Of a stretch of 64,000 bases of DNA, positions 37,754-46,948 are shown one piece after another (positions within the stretch are counted from its first letter, which is position 1; each line of letters opens with the position of its first letter). Source of the stretch: Paenibacillus planticolens (GTDB lineage: Bacteria; Bacillota; Bacilli; Paenibacillales; NBRC-103111); assembly GCF_013141725.1 (NCBI RefSeq), contig NZ_WHNZ01000007.1:397672-461671 (forward strand), read 5' to 3'. The notes under the pieces were generated by a model. That model searched no databases and was not told where the DNA came from. It saw only the letters and a program-made list of their open reading frames with translations. Position numbers and translations under genes: made by a program.

Positions 37754-38734
37754 TCAATCGCCTCCCTGTTCAACAACAATAACAACTTTTCCCTGCGGAT
37801 GGCCATCTCCCAAATACTGTAGGGCATCTGCCACTTCATTTAGCGCATAACGCCTATCGATAACGGGTACGACTTTGTCAGCTTCGAAAAGTTCTTTGAT
37901 GATATTTAAATCTTCTTTGTTTGGTTTGTGAATGAGAATCCCCATTTTCACCTTACTAATTCGTGAAATCCAAGGTCCCAACAGCAGAAGCTGAAAGATT
38001 CTGGCCATAGAACCTCCAACCATGACATAAGCACCTTGAGGACTTAATGCCCGCTTATAATCGAATAGCGATCGGGTTCCGACAACATCTAGAATGAGAT
38101 CATAGCGCTGCCCATTTTGGGTGAAATCAATTTGAGTGTAATCAATGACATGGTCCAAGCCAATCGACTTCAGCATATTCAGCTTATTCGTGCTGTCCAC
38201 GCCAGTTACTTCTCCCCCGAAGGATTTGGCCATTTGCACGGCGAACGTACCTACGCCTCCGCCCGCACCGTTGATTAGAATTTTTTGTCCTTTTTGGATC
38301 TTTCCTTGAGCACGAAGCCCTTGCAAGGCGAGGACTGCCGCTTGCGGGATAGCCGCCGCCTCGTCGAATGTCATACCGGAAGACTTCAACGTTAACGCAT
38401 CTTCGCGGGCACATACATATTCTGCAAACCCGCCCCAACCGCATCCGGAAATGTCCCCGAACACCTCATCGCCAGGACGAAACTGTTTGACATGTTTGCC
38501 CACCGCTTCAACTCGTCCCGCCACGTCAGCTCCAAGTATGTTGTATTTGGGTTTGAGGAGCCCTCCAAGACGAACCAAGAACGGAATACCTCTCAGGAGA
38601 TCCCAGTCCCATGAATTTACGGAGGCTGCGTGGATTTGAACGAGCACTTCATTAGCCTTGGGAGTCGGTTTTTCAACCTCTTTAAGCTTAAGAACGTCTT
38701 TGGTTCCGTATTTGGTATAGACAACCGCCTTCAT
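37754..38734 (-). CDS. NAD(P)-dependent MDR-family oxidoreductase
   Basis: 326 residues. Medium-chain dehydrogenase/reductase of the quinone-oxidoreductase type: GroES-like N-terminus (MKAVVYTKYGTKDVLKL; LGADVAGRVEAVGKHV) and Rossmann domain with INGAGGGVGTFAVQMAKSFG. The zinc ligands of true alcohol dehydrogenases are not evident. Good ribosome site (TAAGGAG). It forms a run with the DUF4386 gene upstream and the LURP-one gene downstream. Confidence 0.9.
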   Translation of the reverse strand: MKAVVYTKYGTKDVLKLKEVEKPTPKANEVLVQIHAASVNSWDWDLLRGIPFLVRLGGLLKPKYNILGADVAGRVEAVGKHVKQFRPGDEVFGDISGCGWGGFAEYVCAREDALTLKSSGMTFDEAAAIPQAAVLALQGLRAQGKIQKGQKILINGAGGGVGTFAVQMAKSFGGEVTGVDSTNKLNMLKSIGLDHVIDYTQIDFTQNGQRYDLILDVVGTRSLFDYKRALSPQGAYVMVGGSMARIFQLLLLGPWISRISKVKMGILIHKPNKEDLNIIKELFEADKVVPVIDRRYALNEVADALQYLGDGHPQGKVVIVVEQGGD

Positions 38735-38746
38735 AAAGAATGCTCC

Positions 38747-39421
38747 TTACTGTTTTGGTTCCATAGTAGAGGTGTTAAATCCTTTTATTATGAGCCATAT
38801 CGGAAATAGGAGTTCAAATAAGGCTCCCGGAAGAAATAAAATCATTCCTGAACTGTAACCGAAAAGCTCTAATAAACCGCTGGTTAACAACGATGCGTAA
38901 CCAATAAGCCCCAAGACGGAGAGCAAGCGTGGAATGAGTTTGGATTGCAACAGGAAATAGCAAAACAACAGACTATATAAACCAAGAACGATCATCGCCA
39001 ACTGAAAGGCATAATAGTTCCCTTTGATGACTAACATGCCTACCGCTTGATAATAGGAATCAGCAGGTGCTCCTGTATCTATATATGCCTGACTGAATTG
39101 GATTAGTAATAGCGGGGAGATTGCACCAATGATAAGGATCACAGCCTCAATTACTCTGAAGGCAACGTAGCCAAGAGCAATCTTTTCATTATATTTTTTT
39201 AGGATTGGAAACAGGAATACGGCAATACCGACAACGGCAACGGAATTCACTAGTTCAAGGAGCACTCCTGTTATCATTTGCGTTCGATTCGGATAAACAT
39301 GAAGTAGATAGTTTGGCTCATTTAGAATGGAGTCCATTAATCCTTTGCCTAGCATATACGTTACCGTTGCAACTAGAAACAATACTCCCGCCATTCTTGC
39401 AGATTTTAGGTTTGCATTCAT
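38747..39421 (-). CDS. DUF4386 integral membrane protein
   Basis: 224 residues with six hydrophobic helices and the family start (ARMAGVLFLVATVTYMLGKG). DUF4386 proteins are membrane proteins without a known role, often near TetR or stress genes. GGAGGTT precedes the ATG. It lies 12 bases upstream of the oxidoreductase gene, so they are likely one operon. Confidence 0.85.
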   Translation of the reverse strand: MNANLKSARMAGVLFLVATVTYMLGKGLMDSILNEPNYLLHVYPNRTQMITGVLLELVNSVAVVGIAVFLFPILKKYNEKIALGYVAFRVIEAVILIIGAISPLLLIQFSQAYIDTGAPADSYYQAVGMLVIKGNYYAFQLAMIVLGLYSLLFCYFLLQSKLIPRLLSVLGLIGYASLLTSGLLELFGYSSGMILFLPGALFELLFPIWLIIKGFNTSTMEPKQ

Positions 39422-39471
39422 TTTTAACCTCCAACTATCAATATCAAGTTATCACGCACGTTATTTTCAAG

Positions 39472-40377
39472 TTATACATATCGCCAATTCGGGTTAAATC
39501 TGAACAGCTTTGCCGGCCTGTGCCCTGCATCTTTCGTAAACTGATTCGTTTCCTCAACCATGTTCGCTATTTTTCTTCTAAATGCAGCAGAAAGCAGCTC
39601 TTTCCCCAGCGTAACCTCATAAACTTGTTGAAGTTCTGACAATGTAAAAAGTTCCGGCATCAAGTTGAAAGCTATATCCGTGTACTCAACCTTATTCCTA
39701 AGTCTCTCAACGGCATATTGGATCATTTCCGCATGATCGAATGCAATGCCATCTGAAACGAGAACCTCGCGTGCAACCTTTACGGCTTTTCCTGCATACT
39801 TTTCAATGACTCTAATAACGCCCTCCAGAATGTCCTTATCGTTTGACAGCGTAATTTTCACCGTCTTTTCAAATACAAAATCCTTCTCCAGCATCGTTTT
39901 CTTCTCTTCTACGACACTGTATCTAACGTTAAACCACCTCGCCTCGTCCGCATCATCCCCCGCCTTCACTTCTAGCGATTTGGAATCAACAAGTGCCATG
40001 TACGAACAACTGACTACTCTCGTTCGCGGATCCCTTCTGACATCTCCCCATGTGTAAAGCTGTTCCATATAGACTTCATCAATATTCGTTTCGCTTTTCA
40101 GCTCTCGCAATGCGGCTTCATCCACACTCTCGTCATTCGTTACAAATCCCCCAGGCAAAGCCCATTGCCCGATGTATGGATGAACCCCTCTTTTGACCAG
40201 AAGCAGTTTCAATGACTTTTCCGGCAATTTTCTATAGTTTTCTTTCTCTTCGTTAGTGACAGTGAAAATTAACATATCTACGGTAACAGAGGGTCTTTCG
40301 TACATACTGACATCATACCTCTGTAAAAACTCGGCTTCCGTTAGTCCATCCTTATCTTTTAGCAGCTCTTTATCCAT
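39472..40377 (-). CDS. NrtR-like Nudix/winged-helix regulator
   Basis: 301 residues from the ATG at 40377 (AGGTGAT upstream). N-terminal Nudix domain (about 40-170): the Nudix box reads GFVTNDESVDEAALREL then KSETN, so one of the paired catalytic Glu residues is Ser. C-terminal winged helix (about 225-295; FTLSELQQVYEVTLGKELLS and AAFRRKIANM). This is the layout of NrtR, which senses ADP-ribose and represses NAD genes; a weakened Nudix box is usual there. No NAD gene is adjacent. Three ATGTTAT repeats just upstream are candidate autoregulatory sites. Confidence 0.82.
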   Translation of the reverse strand: MDKELLKDKDGLTEAEFLQRYDVSMYERPSVTVDMLIFTVTNEEKENYRKLPEKSLKLLLVKRGVHPYIGQWALPGGFVTNDESVDEAALRELKSETNIDEVYMEQLYTWGDVRRDPRTRVVSCSYMALVDSKSLEVKAGDDADEARWFNVRYSVVEEKKTMLEKDFVFEKTVKITLSNDKDILEGVIRVIEKYAGKAVKVAREVLVSDGIAFDHAEMIQYAVERLRNKVEYTDIAFNLMPELFTLSELQQVYEVTLGKELLSAAFRRKIANMVEETNQFTKDAGHRPAKLFRFNPNWRYV

Positions 40378-40397
40378 GTAGATCACCTAGTTTGATT

Positions 40398-40444
40398 AAA
40401 ATGTTATTGTTACAAACAAAATGTTATTATCACAATGTTATAAT
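40398..40444. repeat. Triple ATGTTAT repeat upstream of the NrtR-like gene
   Basis: AAAATGTTATT(G/A)T begins at 40398 and 40418, exactly 20 bases apart, with a third CAATGTTATAAT at 40433. The in-phase spacing suggests a protein-binding array, most simply for the regulator it precedes. Confidence 0.5.
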
Positions 40445-40520
40445 CATTAAAACCCCAAATCCATTAATTGTCAATGGTTTTTTGACTCACCTTCAAGACA
40501 ACCACTTTAAATCGTAATCG

Positions 40521-40883
40521 TCATTTAACTTCGTTCGATTCCTCAACAAACACCGTATTCGCTTCCGTATGCTCGAAGCATAAATTCACTGTTCGCACCT
40601 CGGAGCGAGTTCGATGCAAAACGCCAGCAGGGATGGTCACATACTCATTGGGAGCCAATACAATTGATTTCTTGTCATGCAGCTCAATAATCAGCTCTCC
40701 TTCCAGAACGAGGAACAGCTCATCGGAATCGGGATGGAAATGCCACGGGTAAGTACCGGTAAACACGGCCAGCCTTAAACAACTTTCATTGACCGTTCCG
40801 ATAATGAAGTTCTGATAGTTTGCTGTTAAATGTTGATGCAGAGATGTCAGATTTCCTTTGAGAATAGATTCATTTGCATACAT
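40521..40883 (-). CDS. Cupin-domain protein
   Basis: 120 residues, a single cupin barrel with the metal motif HFHPDSDELFLVLEGELIIE and a second His in PAGVLHRT. GAGGTCGTAG precedes the ATG. Small cupins of this type are enzymes or binding proteins of unknown substrate. Single-gene unit. Confidence 0.85.
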   Translation of the reverse strand: MYANESILKGNLTSLHQHLTANYQNFIIGTVNESCLRLAVFTGTYPWHFHPDSDELFLVLEGELIIELHDKKSIVLAPNEYVTIPAGVLHRTRSEVRTVNLCFEHTEANTVFVEESNEVK

Positions 40884-41083
40884 TCTACGACCTCCTAAGT
40901 AGTTATTAAGTGAAGTAAATTTTACAACCGTAAAAGAAATATGTTGTAAAATAGTTGCAAAAAGGCAGCACCAGCGCCAGTTATGATATGGATAAAAAGG
41001 GAAATATTATAAATTTCATTATATCTGTCTACGAATATATTTGGAAGGCAGGTGCATAAAAAATGACAGGAAAGACCTATCCT

Positions 41084-41167
41084 GCGGCTAGGTCCTTGTC
41101 TATACCTTCTCATCAAGCTTCGGACACAGCGGCCGTTATCTTCGCGAAAAGCGTGTGTCTCTTTGCT
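41084..41167. repeat. Dispersed intergenic repeat, copy 2
   Basis: It matches 53-116 (blocks GCGGCT-n-GGTCCTTGTC, AGCGGCCGTTAT-n-TTCGCGAAAAGC, TGTCTCT-n-TGCT). A small hairpin, GACCTATCC/GGCTAGGTC (41074-41094), overlaps its left end. The whole gap 40884-41326 contains no gene I can support; short open frames here lack ribosome sites. Confidence 0.6.
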
Positions 41168-41326
41168 AACGCTTGCCTTAGGTTGTGGACCAGCCCCGTC
41201 TTTAGTCCGGCTTCAAAAACCGCCATTGGTCCGTTTTCGCACAACCATACAGAAGCTACAATAAAGACATAGAACGAAACAGTGCAAATTCAACCTTGTT
41301 GCAAAATAGAGAGGAGCCAATCACTC

Positions 41327-41548
41327 ATGAACAAATTATTCCGTTCGAGAACAGACAGTAAACTAACAGGACTTTGCGGAGGACTAGCAGAATGGCTTGG
41401 ATTCAATGCCACCCTGATTCGCTTGTTGGTCATCATCGCCGCATTAAGCAGCTTTGGAACCGTCGTGCTTATCTATATCATCGGGTGCATGCTTGTTCCA
41501 AAAACTCCGCTTCATCACTATGACGTCACCTCCCCTTTTCACAATTGA
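41327..41548 (+). CDS. PspC-domain membrane protein
   Basis: 73 residues from the ATG after AGAGGAG; an upstream in-frame ATG has no such site. The PspC pattern is clear: KLFRSRTDSKLTGLCGGLAE, then one or two hydrophobic helices (LIRLLVIIAALSSFGTVVLI) and a short tail. PspC proteins respond to membrane stress. A strong terminator follows. Confidence 0.88.
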   Translation: MNKLFRSRTDSKLTGLCGGLAEWLGFNATLIRLLVIIAALSSFGTVVLIYIIGCMLVPKTPLHHYDVTSPFHN

Positions 41549-41565
41549 ACTTAGTGCCAAGAAAA

Positions 41566-41609
41566 AATAAAAGCCACCAGTTGGAAATTAACAACTGGCG
41601 GCTTTTATT
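41566..41609 (+). terminator. Terminator of the PspC gene
   Basis: AATAAAAGCCACCAGTTG pairs with CAACTGGCGGCTTTTATT around an 8-base loop, followed by TTTTCC. Confidence 0.9.
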
Positions 41610-41715
41610 GTTTTCCCGGAAAAGCTGGATGCAGTTTTTTATCTTAAAAACATGCAAGGCTCATATCATGTAAAGATCCATCTAATTTTGCTTGGAAGCG
41701 GCAGGAGGATTGCGT

Positions 41716-43644
41716 ATGCCTATAATGAGCGATGTGAATGACGAAATTCTCCGCATGACCCACTTGCTCGAGAAACTGCAGCAGGAAGACGGTTCATGGC
41801 GATTTTGCTTTGAAAATAGTCTGTTAACCGATGCCTACCTGATTATCGTCCTTCGGACCCTGGAGATTCCCGAAGAAGAGTTGATCAAGCAACTTCACGA
41901 TCGTATTGCAGCCCATCAGGAAGCGAATGGCGCCTGGAAGGTGTATCATGATGAAGCGGAGGGCAACTTGGATGCCACCGTGAATGCTTACTTTGCTTTA
42001 CTATATTCGGGATACAGCCGGAAATCAGACGAACCGATGAAGAAAGCGGCTCGCTTCATTTCTTCGAAAGGCGGACTCTTAAGTGTAAAGACCGTCCTTA
42101 CGAAAGTCTTTCTGGCACTCGCGGGGCAGTACGCATGGCCTTCCTCGCTGATGATTCCACTGGAGTTTCTTTTGCTGCCGCCTTCCGCTCCTATCAGCTT
42201 TTTTGACTTCTCCGGTTTCGCGCGCGTACATTTTGCGCCTATTCTCATCATGGCTGACCTCAAGTTCGTCAGGAAAAATGCCGCGACACCGGACCTATCC
42301 CATTTGTCTCAAAGCGATGACATGTCTTCACTATCGGCTTCCCAGCCAGAGAACCGCCCGGTGGCAGAAGATCCTGAATTGCTCCGCGGTTTTCAACAAC
42401 TGTTAACTGAGCTTCATAGCGGTATCAAACAGTTGGGCAGCCTGCCGGGACAGCTCCACAAACGAGCTGTGAACGCTGCAGAAACTTATATGCTTGATCG
42501 CATAGAAGTGGACGGAACGCTTTACAGCTACTCGACGAGCACTCTTCTCATGATTATGGCGCTAACTTCACTCGGTTATGATAAGAAGCATCCTACGATT
42601 GCTGCTGCATTGAACGGACTCGCTTCGATGTTGTGGAACCTGGGCGGAAAAGTTCACCTCCAGAACTCCCCTTCCACGATCTGGGATACCGCACTGCTGG
42701 CCACAGCTATGCAGCAAGCCGGGGTTTCCAAGGAGCATCCAACCGTTAGAAAGGCCGTCCATTATTTGTTTGGCATGCAGCATACCAAGTTAGGAGATTG
42801 GAGTCTCCATGTATCTCATCCTGTTCCGGGCGGTTGGGGCTTTTCCGAGTCCAATACCATAAACCCTGATGTGGACGATGCGACGGCGGCTTTGCGCGCC
42901 ATTCGCTCAACTACGCGGAGCAATCCTGCTCACCAAGATGCATGGAACCGCGGATTAAACTGGGTGATAGCCATGCAAAATAAAGACGGCGGATGGCCGG
43001 CTTTCGAAAGAGGTGTCACCAACAAGCTCCTCACCCTATTCCCGATTGACGGGGCTTCGGCAGCTGCCATCGATCCCTCCACAGCAGATTTGACAGGAAG
43101 GACGCTGGAGTTTCTTGGTACAACTGCAGGCTTTGACGTCAATCACGCCTTCGTCCGCAGAGGAGTTGATTGGCTGTTCTCGCATCAAGAAGAGGACGGT
43201 TCGTGGTACGGCCGTTGGGGAATATGTTACATATATGGCACTTGGGCCGCCTTGACTGGCCTGATGGCCATTCGCGCCGATCCCGATCATCCTGCTGTGA
43301 AGAAAGCAGCCGAGTGGCTGCTGAGCATCCAGAACGCAGACGGAGGCTGGGGTGAATCCTGCAGCAGCGATTATCTCAAGCGCTATGTACCGCTCGGTGC
43401 AAGTACGCCCTCCCAAACCGCTTGGGCGCTGGACGCTCTCATCGCGGTATCTGCAAAACCTTTGCCTGCTATCGAGCGGGGCATTCGTCAACTGCTTCTC
43501 CAGACGCACAAGGATGATTGGACGACGCGTTATCCGACCGGTTCCGGGCTGCCTGGCAGCTTTTATTCCCACTATCACAGTTACCGGTATATTTGGCCCT
43601 TCATCACGCTGAATCACTATAAGGAGAAATATGCGACCATGTAA
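41716..43644 (+). CDS. shc: Squalene-hopene cyclase
   Basis: 642 residues from the ATG 7 bases after AGGAGG. The catalytic acid motif is DVDDATA (D385-D388, aligned with D376VDD of the Alicyclobacillus enzyme), and several QW repeats are visible (QNKDGGWPAFE, QEEDGSWYGRW, QNADGGWGES). The enzyme folds squalene into hopene at the membrane, giving hopanoids that stiffen it. Length is normal. No squalene-synthesis genes are next to it; the next gene is an unknown protein about 65 bases on, likely co-transcribed. Confidence 0.95.
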   Translation: MPIMSDVNDEILRMTHLLEKLQQEDGSWRFCFENSLLTDAYLIIVLRTLEIPEEELIKQLHDRIAAHQEANGAWKVYHDEAEGNLDATVNAYFALLYSGYSRKSDEPMKKAARFISSKGGLLSVKTVLTKVFLALAGQYAWPSSLMIPLEFLLLPPSAPISFFDFSGFARVHFAPILIMADLKFVRKNAATPDLSHLSQSDDMSSLSASQPENRPVAEDPELLRGFQQLLTELHSGIKQLGSLPGQLHKRAVNAAETYMLDRIEVDGTLYSYSTSTLLMIMALTSLGYDKKHPTIAAALNGLASMLWNLGGKVHLQNSPSTIWDTALLATAMQQAGVSKEHPTVRKAVHYLFGMQHTKLGDWSLHVSHPVPGGWGFSESNTINPDVDDATAALRAIRSTTRSNPAHQDAWNRGLNWVIAMQNKDGGWPAFERGVTNKLLTLFPIDGASAAAIDPSTADLTGRTLEFLGTTAGFDVNHAFVRRGVDWLFSHQEEDGSWYGRWGICYIYGTWAALTGLMAIRADPDHPAVKKAAEWLLSIQNADGGWGESCSSDYLKRYVPLGASTPSQTAWALDALIAVSAKPLPAIERGIRQLLLQTHKDDWTTRYPTGSGLPGSFYSHYHSYRYIWPFITLNHYKEKYATM

Positions 43645-43709
43645 AATGAACAATACACAGCACTCCTGCGTCAAAACAAGGGCAACTTGCTAAACGAAGG
43701 AGAACTCTC

Positions 43710-44192
43710 ATGAAAAAATTTTTCAAATCCCTATTTCATTGGCCAACATTCCATGATCAGATGGAAACTTATTTGGAAGCAACCGTGTTAAAATGGAAAA
43801 AAAGGTTGAATCCCTTGACGAACAGAATCGGATTCGGCATCTACTTTTATAAAAATATCACCATTAACCTGAATCGACTGAACAAGGAGATATTAGAAAT
43901 TGCTCAGGATAGTGTCAATCTGTCGCATTTTAGCAAATCTACATTTCCCAGCTTTATTTCGGTTGTTGACGGCATTCACACAAGGATGTTCACCAAACTG
44001 CCCAATCACGTCATAGCACAGATTACCGCATTGGTTACAAAGCTTCCTAGTTTTAAAGAGCTGCAGTCCATTTCCCATACCTATGGGTACAAATGTGAGC
44101 TTCGTTACAATCAAGGAAAAGTATTTTTCGGGTCGTTACAGATTCACTTTATTAAAATAGATCGACGGTGTACAGTTATGGCTATCGGTTAA
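43710..44192 (+). CDS. Uncharacterised basic protein downstream of shc
   Basis: 160 residues; ATG after AAGGAGAAC. I do not recognise it. It is basic, has no signal peptide or clear membrane helix, starts with an aromatic, Lys-rich segment (MKKFFKSLFHWPTFHDQMET) and continues with amphipathic helices. It lies between shc and a terminator, so it is probably co-expressed with hopanoid synthesis; whether that reflects function is unknown. Confidence 0.65.
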   Translation: MKKFFKSLFHWPTFHDQMETYLEATVLKWKKRLNPLTNRIGFGIYFYKNITINLNRLNKEILEIAQDSVNLSHFSKSTFPSFISVVDGIHTRMFTKLPNHVIAQITALVTKLPSFKELQSISHTYGYKCELRYNQGKVFFGSLQIHFIKIDRRCTVMAIG

Positions 44193-44202
44193 AAGAATAA
44201 AC

Positions 44203-44235
44203 AAGGAGCAGCTGCCGTGAGGCAAACTGCTCCTT
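44203..44235. terminator. Bidirectional terminator
   Basis: AAGGAGCAG pairs with CTGCTCCTT; T-rich on the right. It separates the convergent shc unit and the cysteine desulfidase-like gene. Confidence 0.85.
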
Positions 44236-44244
44236 TTCATCGTT

Positions 44245-45525
44245 CTATAAGTCTTTATTTAACATCATTTCGAGAATTAGTTTGTCAATCTCGGATGTTG
44301 CTTCATTCCCTATACGGCAAAAGTTATCGATCGTCTTCTCAGCGTCATTCTCGATAAAGCCGTTTGTCGAGGAAATGGTCTTCCCTTTAGAGGCGAGAAG
44401 CGCAGATTGTACCGCGGCACTTGTGCAGGTCGCAACTTTCATGGCGCACCCGCCTTTTGCACCATCGCACATCATCCCGGTCACATTGCCGAGCATGTTT
44501 TGGATCGCGGCTTTAATCTCCGTATTGCCTCCGCCAAGCAAATAAGTAATACCGCAGCTCGCACCTGTGCCGGATACAGTGACTCCGCATAATGCGGATA
44601 AACGTCCAAACTTGGATTTGATATGAATCGTGACTAAATGGCTCAAAGCTACGGCGCGAACGAGTTTTTCCTCCGAGGCACCAAGCCTTTCCGCAGCCGC
44701 TACAACGGGGTTTGTCGCTGCAATGCCCTGATTGCCGCTTCCTGAATTCGCCATGACAGGCATCGGCGAACCCGCCATGCGAGCATCCGATCCAGCTGCT
44801 GCAAGAGCCATGGCATGGGATATTAAATCGTCTGACAAAATTCCTATTTGCACATTTTCTTTAATTGTCTTGCCAACCTCGAGACCGTAGGCATTCGTTA
44901 AGCCGTCTAGTCCTGCCTTACGGTTCAATTCAATGCTCTGTTTGACCAGACTAAGCTCTTCAAGATCAACGGTATTTACGAATTCCACAATCGAATCAAT
45001 CGTTAATTCGCCTCGCTCTTCATTCGAACTCTTAAAGCTCGCGTTAGCGCAGCCTCCGGTGTCAACGACTTTCCCGTCAACCTCTACTAACGTTATATTC
45101 GTATGATTATCCGTAATGACAACCTTAGCGTATCTTTGCTCTGCTTCAATAACGACCTCGATATATAATTTCCTTGGCGTATCTGCGAGATGGACGACAG
45201 AAACACCTTCTTCAACCATTTCCTGGGCCGCAGAAATATCCTCCGGCATTATATCAGCGAGAACTTCCAGCTGTTTCTCCGCATTTCCGGCAATTGCCCC
45301 TAACGCAGCTACAAAATCAATTCCTGTTAAGCCGGTACCGGGTATGCCAACTGCAAGAGCATTCTTGATGATGCCTGCGCTTGCATAAACCGTAATTTTG
45401 TTGATTTTCCCGCCAACATAGGTCCTAGCCTTCGCTGCAGCCAAAGCAATGGCTACCGGCTCCGTGCAGCCAAGCGCTATAACGAGTTCGTTTCTAAGGA
45501 TGTTAATAAATGTCTCCGTCTTCAT
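44245..45525 (-). CDS. L-cysteine desulfidase-like / UPF0597 protein
   Basis: 426 residues from the ATG at 45525 after AAGGGGGT. It matches the UPF0597/CyuA (YhaM) family: GCTEPVAIALAAAKAR at the N-terminus (Cys20), SGSGNQGIAATNPV in the middle and MMCDGAKGGCAMK with cysteines near 350, expected to hold an iron-sulfur cluster. Relatives break down L-cysteine to pyruvate, ammonia and sulfide. Some family members were annotated as serine dehydratases; substrate is by homology. Single gene with no transporter beside it. Confidence 0.85.
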   Translation of the reverse strand: MKTETFINILRNELVIALGCTEPVAIALAAAKARTYVGGKINKITVYASAGIIKNALAVGIPGTGLTGIDFVAALGAIAGNAEKQLEVLADIMPEDISAAQEMVEEGVSVVHLADTPRKLYIEVVIEAEQRYAKVVITDNHTNITLVEVDGKVVDTGGCANASFKSSNEERGELTIDSIVEFVNTVDLEELSLVKQSIELNRKAGLDGLTNAYGLEVGKTIKENVQIGILSDDLISHAMALAAAGSDARMAGSPMPVMANSGSGNQGIAATNPVVAAAERLGASEEKLVRAVALSHLVTIHIKSKFGRLSALCGVTVSGTGASCGITYLLGGGNTEIKAAIQNMLGNVTGMMCDGAKGGCAMKVATCTSAAVQSALLASKGKTISSTNGFIENDAEKTIDNFCRIGNEATSEIDKLILEMMLNKDL

Positions 45526-45603
45526 GATGTACCCCCTTAACACCGAAAGGTAGCAGGACCTTCTGAATAATCTATCCAATATACTACAGTTGTTAAACGT
45601 ATA

Positions 45604-46827
45604 TCAACTTGCCGTGTCCTGAGCAATTGGCTGCCGGACGTCCACTGACTTTCGTTTGGCAAAGAACAATGTCAATATCCCGCTTAAAATTGTAACTACA
45701 GCCAGTGTCAATAGAAATGTAGAGATGCCGAACCAATCTAAACATGCGCCGGTCGCAAGCAGAGCGACCTGAAACATGACACGATCAACCATTCCTCGGA
45801 AAGAGAAAAAACGGCCTTGGACTTCTTTCGGCACTTTGATCTGGAATAGGGTTGAGATCATCGGGAAGAAAAACGCGACAGCGCAGCCAAACAATACAAA
45901 AGAGCCGAGCACAGCATAGCTGCTCTCGCTAAAGGACATCCCAGCAAATGAGAGTGCAAATAATAACATGAACATCGTAGAACTGGTTACCAGATTCCGC
46001 ATGCCAATTACCCGCTTCGCAAATAAACCTACAATCAAAATGCTAGTACCCTCTATGGAATAGATCCACCCCATCAATTCAGGCTTATGCTGGATTTGAC
46101 TAAACTTCAGTACAAGCAGATTAAAGCCGCCAAGAAACAAGGTAATAATTCCGCTATTGATAAGTGCGATGAGAATAGACGGTTCTTGTCGTATGAGCGG
46201 AAACATCTCCGAAAACCGGATTTTTTCCTGCTTTTTAGAACCGGAGGAATCCGTCGCATTTGGAATCTTAAGCTGTGTAATAAGCATGACGAGGATGATG
46301 TAAAAAACAAGCGACAGCGCATAGACCGTATACAAATTCATTACGGATACCAAAATTCCTGCCACAGCAGTACCACCGATTCTAGCTACTGTAGTCACGT
46401 TAAAATTAATGCTGTTCGCTCTCATTAGATCAGAAGCAGGAACGACGGAAGGCAGCGCAGCTTGTACCGTAGGCATATAAACGGTCGCCGCTAATTGCAT
46501 AATAATGACGGATAACAACATGATGGCAATGGATTGGTAGTGCAAGGCAGCAAACATACAGACCGGTGCCAGACAACGGACAAATCCTGAGATAAGCAAT
46601 ATTTTCTTCTTATCATAACGGTCTGCCCACACGCCGGCTTGCGGTGAAATGAGGACGCCAAGAAATAAACCGCACATCAGGATCAAGCTCTTGCCTAAAT
46701 CAGACGGGACATGGCTCTGCATGAATTGCAAATTGGCAATGATGCTTGTCCAAATGCCTGCGCCTTGAATGGCTTCTCCAATCATCATAAAAATAAAAGT
46801 TCGATTTCGCAGCAGTGAAGAGTTCAT
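45604..46827 (-). CDS. MFS transporter
   Basis: 407 residues with about twelve membrane helices and the loop motif GVWADRYDKKKILLISG after helix 2, typical of the MFS_3/macrolide-efflux-like group. GGAGAAAAG precedes the ATG. Substrate cannot be told; macrolide export is only the family's best-known example. It lies upstream of the desulfidase-like gene with an 80-base gap, so co-transcription is possible. Confidence 0.85.
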   Translation of the reverse strand: MNSSLLRNRTFIFMMIGEAIQGAGIWTSIIANLQFMQSHVPSDLGKSLILMCGLFLGVLISPQAGVWADRYDKKKILLISGFVRCLAPVCMFAALHYQSIAIMLLSVIIMQLAATVYMPTVQAALPSVVPASDLMRANSINFNVTTVARIGGTAVAGILVSVMNLYTVYALSLVFYIILVMLITQLKIPNATDSSGSKKQEKIRFSEMFPLIRQEPSILIALINSGIITLFLGGFNLLVLKFSQIQHKPELMGWIYSIEGTSILIVGLFAKRVIGMRNLVTSSTMFMLLFALSFAGMSFSESSYAVLGSFVLFGCAVAFFFPMISTLFQIKVPKEVQGRFFSFRGMVDRVMFQVALLATGACLDWFGISTFLLTLAVVTILSGILTLFFAKRKSVDVRQPIAQDTAS

Positions 46828-46948
46828 TTCTTTTCTCCAGTCTTTATGTTAAACGCGTAGTTCCTCTATGTTAGCACGTATGTTCGTACATGCCAATACT
46901 CCAAAAGGTTGAGTGGAGAGTTTGATAATATAATCCCGCATTTCTCAT

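Noticed and set aside
39472..40377. Plain Nudix hydrolase
   Set aside because: The C-terminal winged helix and the altered Nudix box fit an NrtR-type regulator better.
40922..41116. Short minus-strand open frame in the same gap
   Set aside because: No ribosome site and no recognisable feature; it runs into the repeat.
41063..41272. Open frame in the gap before the PspC gene
   Set aside because: It overlaps the dispersed repeat, has no ribosome site and no protein-like composition.
43036..43674. A 212-codon minus-strand open frame opposite shc
   Set aside because: Codon pattern and conserved motifs belong to the squalene-hopene cyclase strand; no ribosome site.
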